Below, one piece after another: positions 5,231-5,682 of a stretch of DNA of 5,682 nucleotides. A program made the position numbers and the translations under genes. The stretch is from Chlamydiota bacterium (GTDB lineage Bacteria; Chlamydiota; Chlamydiia; Chlamydiales; JAJFMK01). Location of the stretch: contig JAJFMK010000209.1 in the NCBI GenBank assembly GCA_021772215.1, forward strand, positions 1 to 5,682. Reading direction: 5' to 3'. The notes beneath the pieces were generated by a model, which had not been told where the DNA came from, searched no databases, and saw only the letters and a list, made by a program, of their open reading frames with translations. The first letter of the stretch is position 1, and every line of letters begins with the position of its first letter.

Positions 5231-5682
5231 CCCGTTCGGTTGCTTACGAAAACTTCTTAGCGCAACTCAACTACTGGACAAAACAGGCGAACAGAGCGCT
5301 GGGCAGTTTTACATCTACCCTCGATAAGATCATTAGATCTGCAAAAGAGACCTTTTCAGACTGGAAAAACTACGCTGAAAGCTGTTTTACAGGCAGAGTC
5401 TTCTTCTATGCGCAAGATCTAAAGGATTTACGTACCTTTGATCGCTATCGCGCTGTGGCCCACAGAGTGCTGCGCCCCATTGGCGATGCAGAGATTGGAA
5501 TGGACTCAATAGATACAATTCCTGACACAGCCTCAGATTCCCCTTTTCCAGATGAGCCACAACTGATTGATCTCTACGAGAATCTTCATAGTTTCTCCAC
5601 AAAGGCTATTCATCTTAGTTGGGAAGGGGCAATACGTGATCAAATTGGCTCTTGGATCAAAACAAAAATTCTCCACTGGATT
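5227..5682 (+). CDS. Orphan helical protein, translationally coupled (3' end cut by window edge)
   Basis: An open frame of 152 codons begins at ATG 5227, overlaps the upstream stop as ATGA, and runs off the right edge. AGGAG (5215-5219) lies 7 nt before the ATG, a good SD inside the preceding gene. I do not recognise the family. The N-terminus (MTRSVAYENFLAQLNYWTKQ) has no signal peptide and forms a basic amphipathic helical region over about 55 residues, followed by YAQDLKDLRTFDRY at 63-76. An acidic, proline-containing stretch lies at 95-115 (DSIDTIPDTASDSPFPDEP), then another helical segment rich in Trp and Ile. The layout (basic helix, then a D/Q-x-L-x-x-L helix) loosely resembles residues 15-57 of its upstream neighbour, so the two may be distant paralogues; this is weak. 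The overlap and shared promoter imply matched expression and likely partnership. Confidence 0.8.
   Translation, partial: MTRSVAYENFLAQLNYWTKQANRALGSFTSTLDKIIRSAKETFSDWKNYAESCFTGRVFFYAQDLKDLRTFDRYRAVAHRVLRPIGDAEIGMDSIDTIPDTASDSPFPDEPQLIDLYENLHSFSTKAIHLSWEGAIRDQIGSWIKTKILHWI

Noticed and set aside
5387..5602. 71-codon minus-strand frame at the right end
   Set aside because: It is antisense to the coupled orphan gene, which has a good SD and an open frame to the window edge.

Overview
The window reads as an ordinary bacterial chromosome segment of mid-40s percent GC (judged by eye). It holds two genes on the minus strand at the left and four on the plus strand to the right, with no RNA genes, CRISPR arrays or transposases. 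Good sigma70-type promoters, strong Shine-Dalgarno sites and one classic rho-independent terminator all point to a bacterium. The gene mix is a eukaryote-like sulfotransferase, a nicotinamidase, an exported DUF924 protein, a tiny tyrosine-rich secreted protein and a run of large alpha-helical orphan proteins. This would suit an amoeba- or protist-associated bacterium such as an environmental member of the Chlamydiota (Waddlia/Parachlamydia-like GC). That placement is inference with no decisive marker in the window, and I hold it at low-to-moderate confidence.

Left part (1-1562, minus strand): a nicotinamidase gene (pncA) is followed 59 nt downstream by a sulfotransferase gene that runs off the left edge. 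Nothing between them looks like a good terminator, so they may be cotranscribed. The nicotinamidase start is best placed at ATG 1562, not at the upstream TTG at 1595, because an AAGGAG site sits 7 nt before the ATG. The divergent intergenic region (1563-1828) carries dyads that could be operators.

Middle part (1790-2900, plus strand): a DUF924-family protein with an added signal peptide is driven by a strong extended -10 promoter placed so close to the ATG that the mRNA is probably leaderless. Next comes a 99-residue exported protein with a Tyr/Gly/Arg-rich tail. Its 5' leader contains an anti-Shine-Dalgarno sequence that can pair either with an upstream SD mimic or with the gene's own SD. 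A strong terminator closes this gene.

Right part (2933-5682, plus strand): a near-consensus promoter drives a 747-residue helical protein of unrecognised family. It overlaps the next gene by an ATGA junction, and that second gene runs off the right edge. The two are almost certainly translationally coupled and likely act together, but their function cannot be told from the sequence. The strongest candidates for undescribed biology are the SD/anti-SD leader with its tyrosine-rich product, the coupled orphan gene pair, and the apparently exported sulfotransferase.
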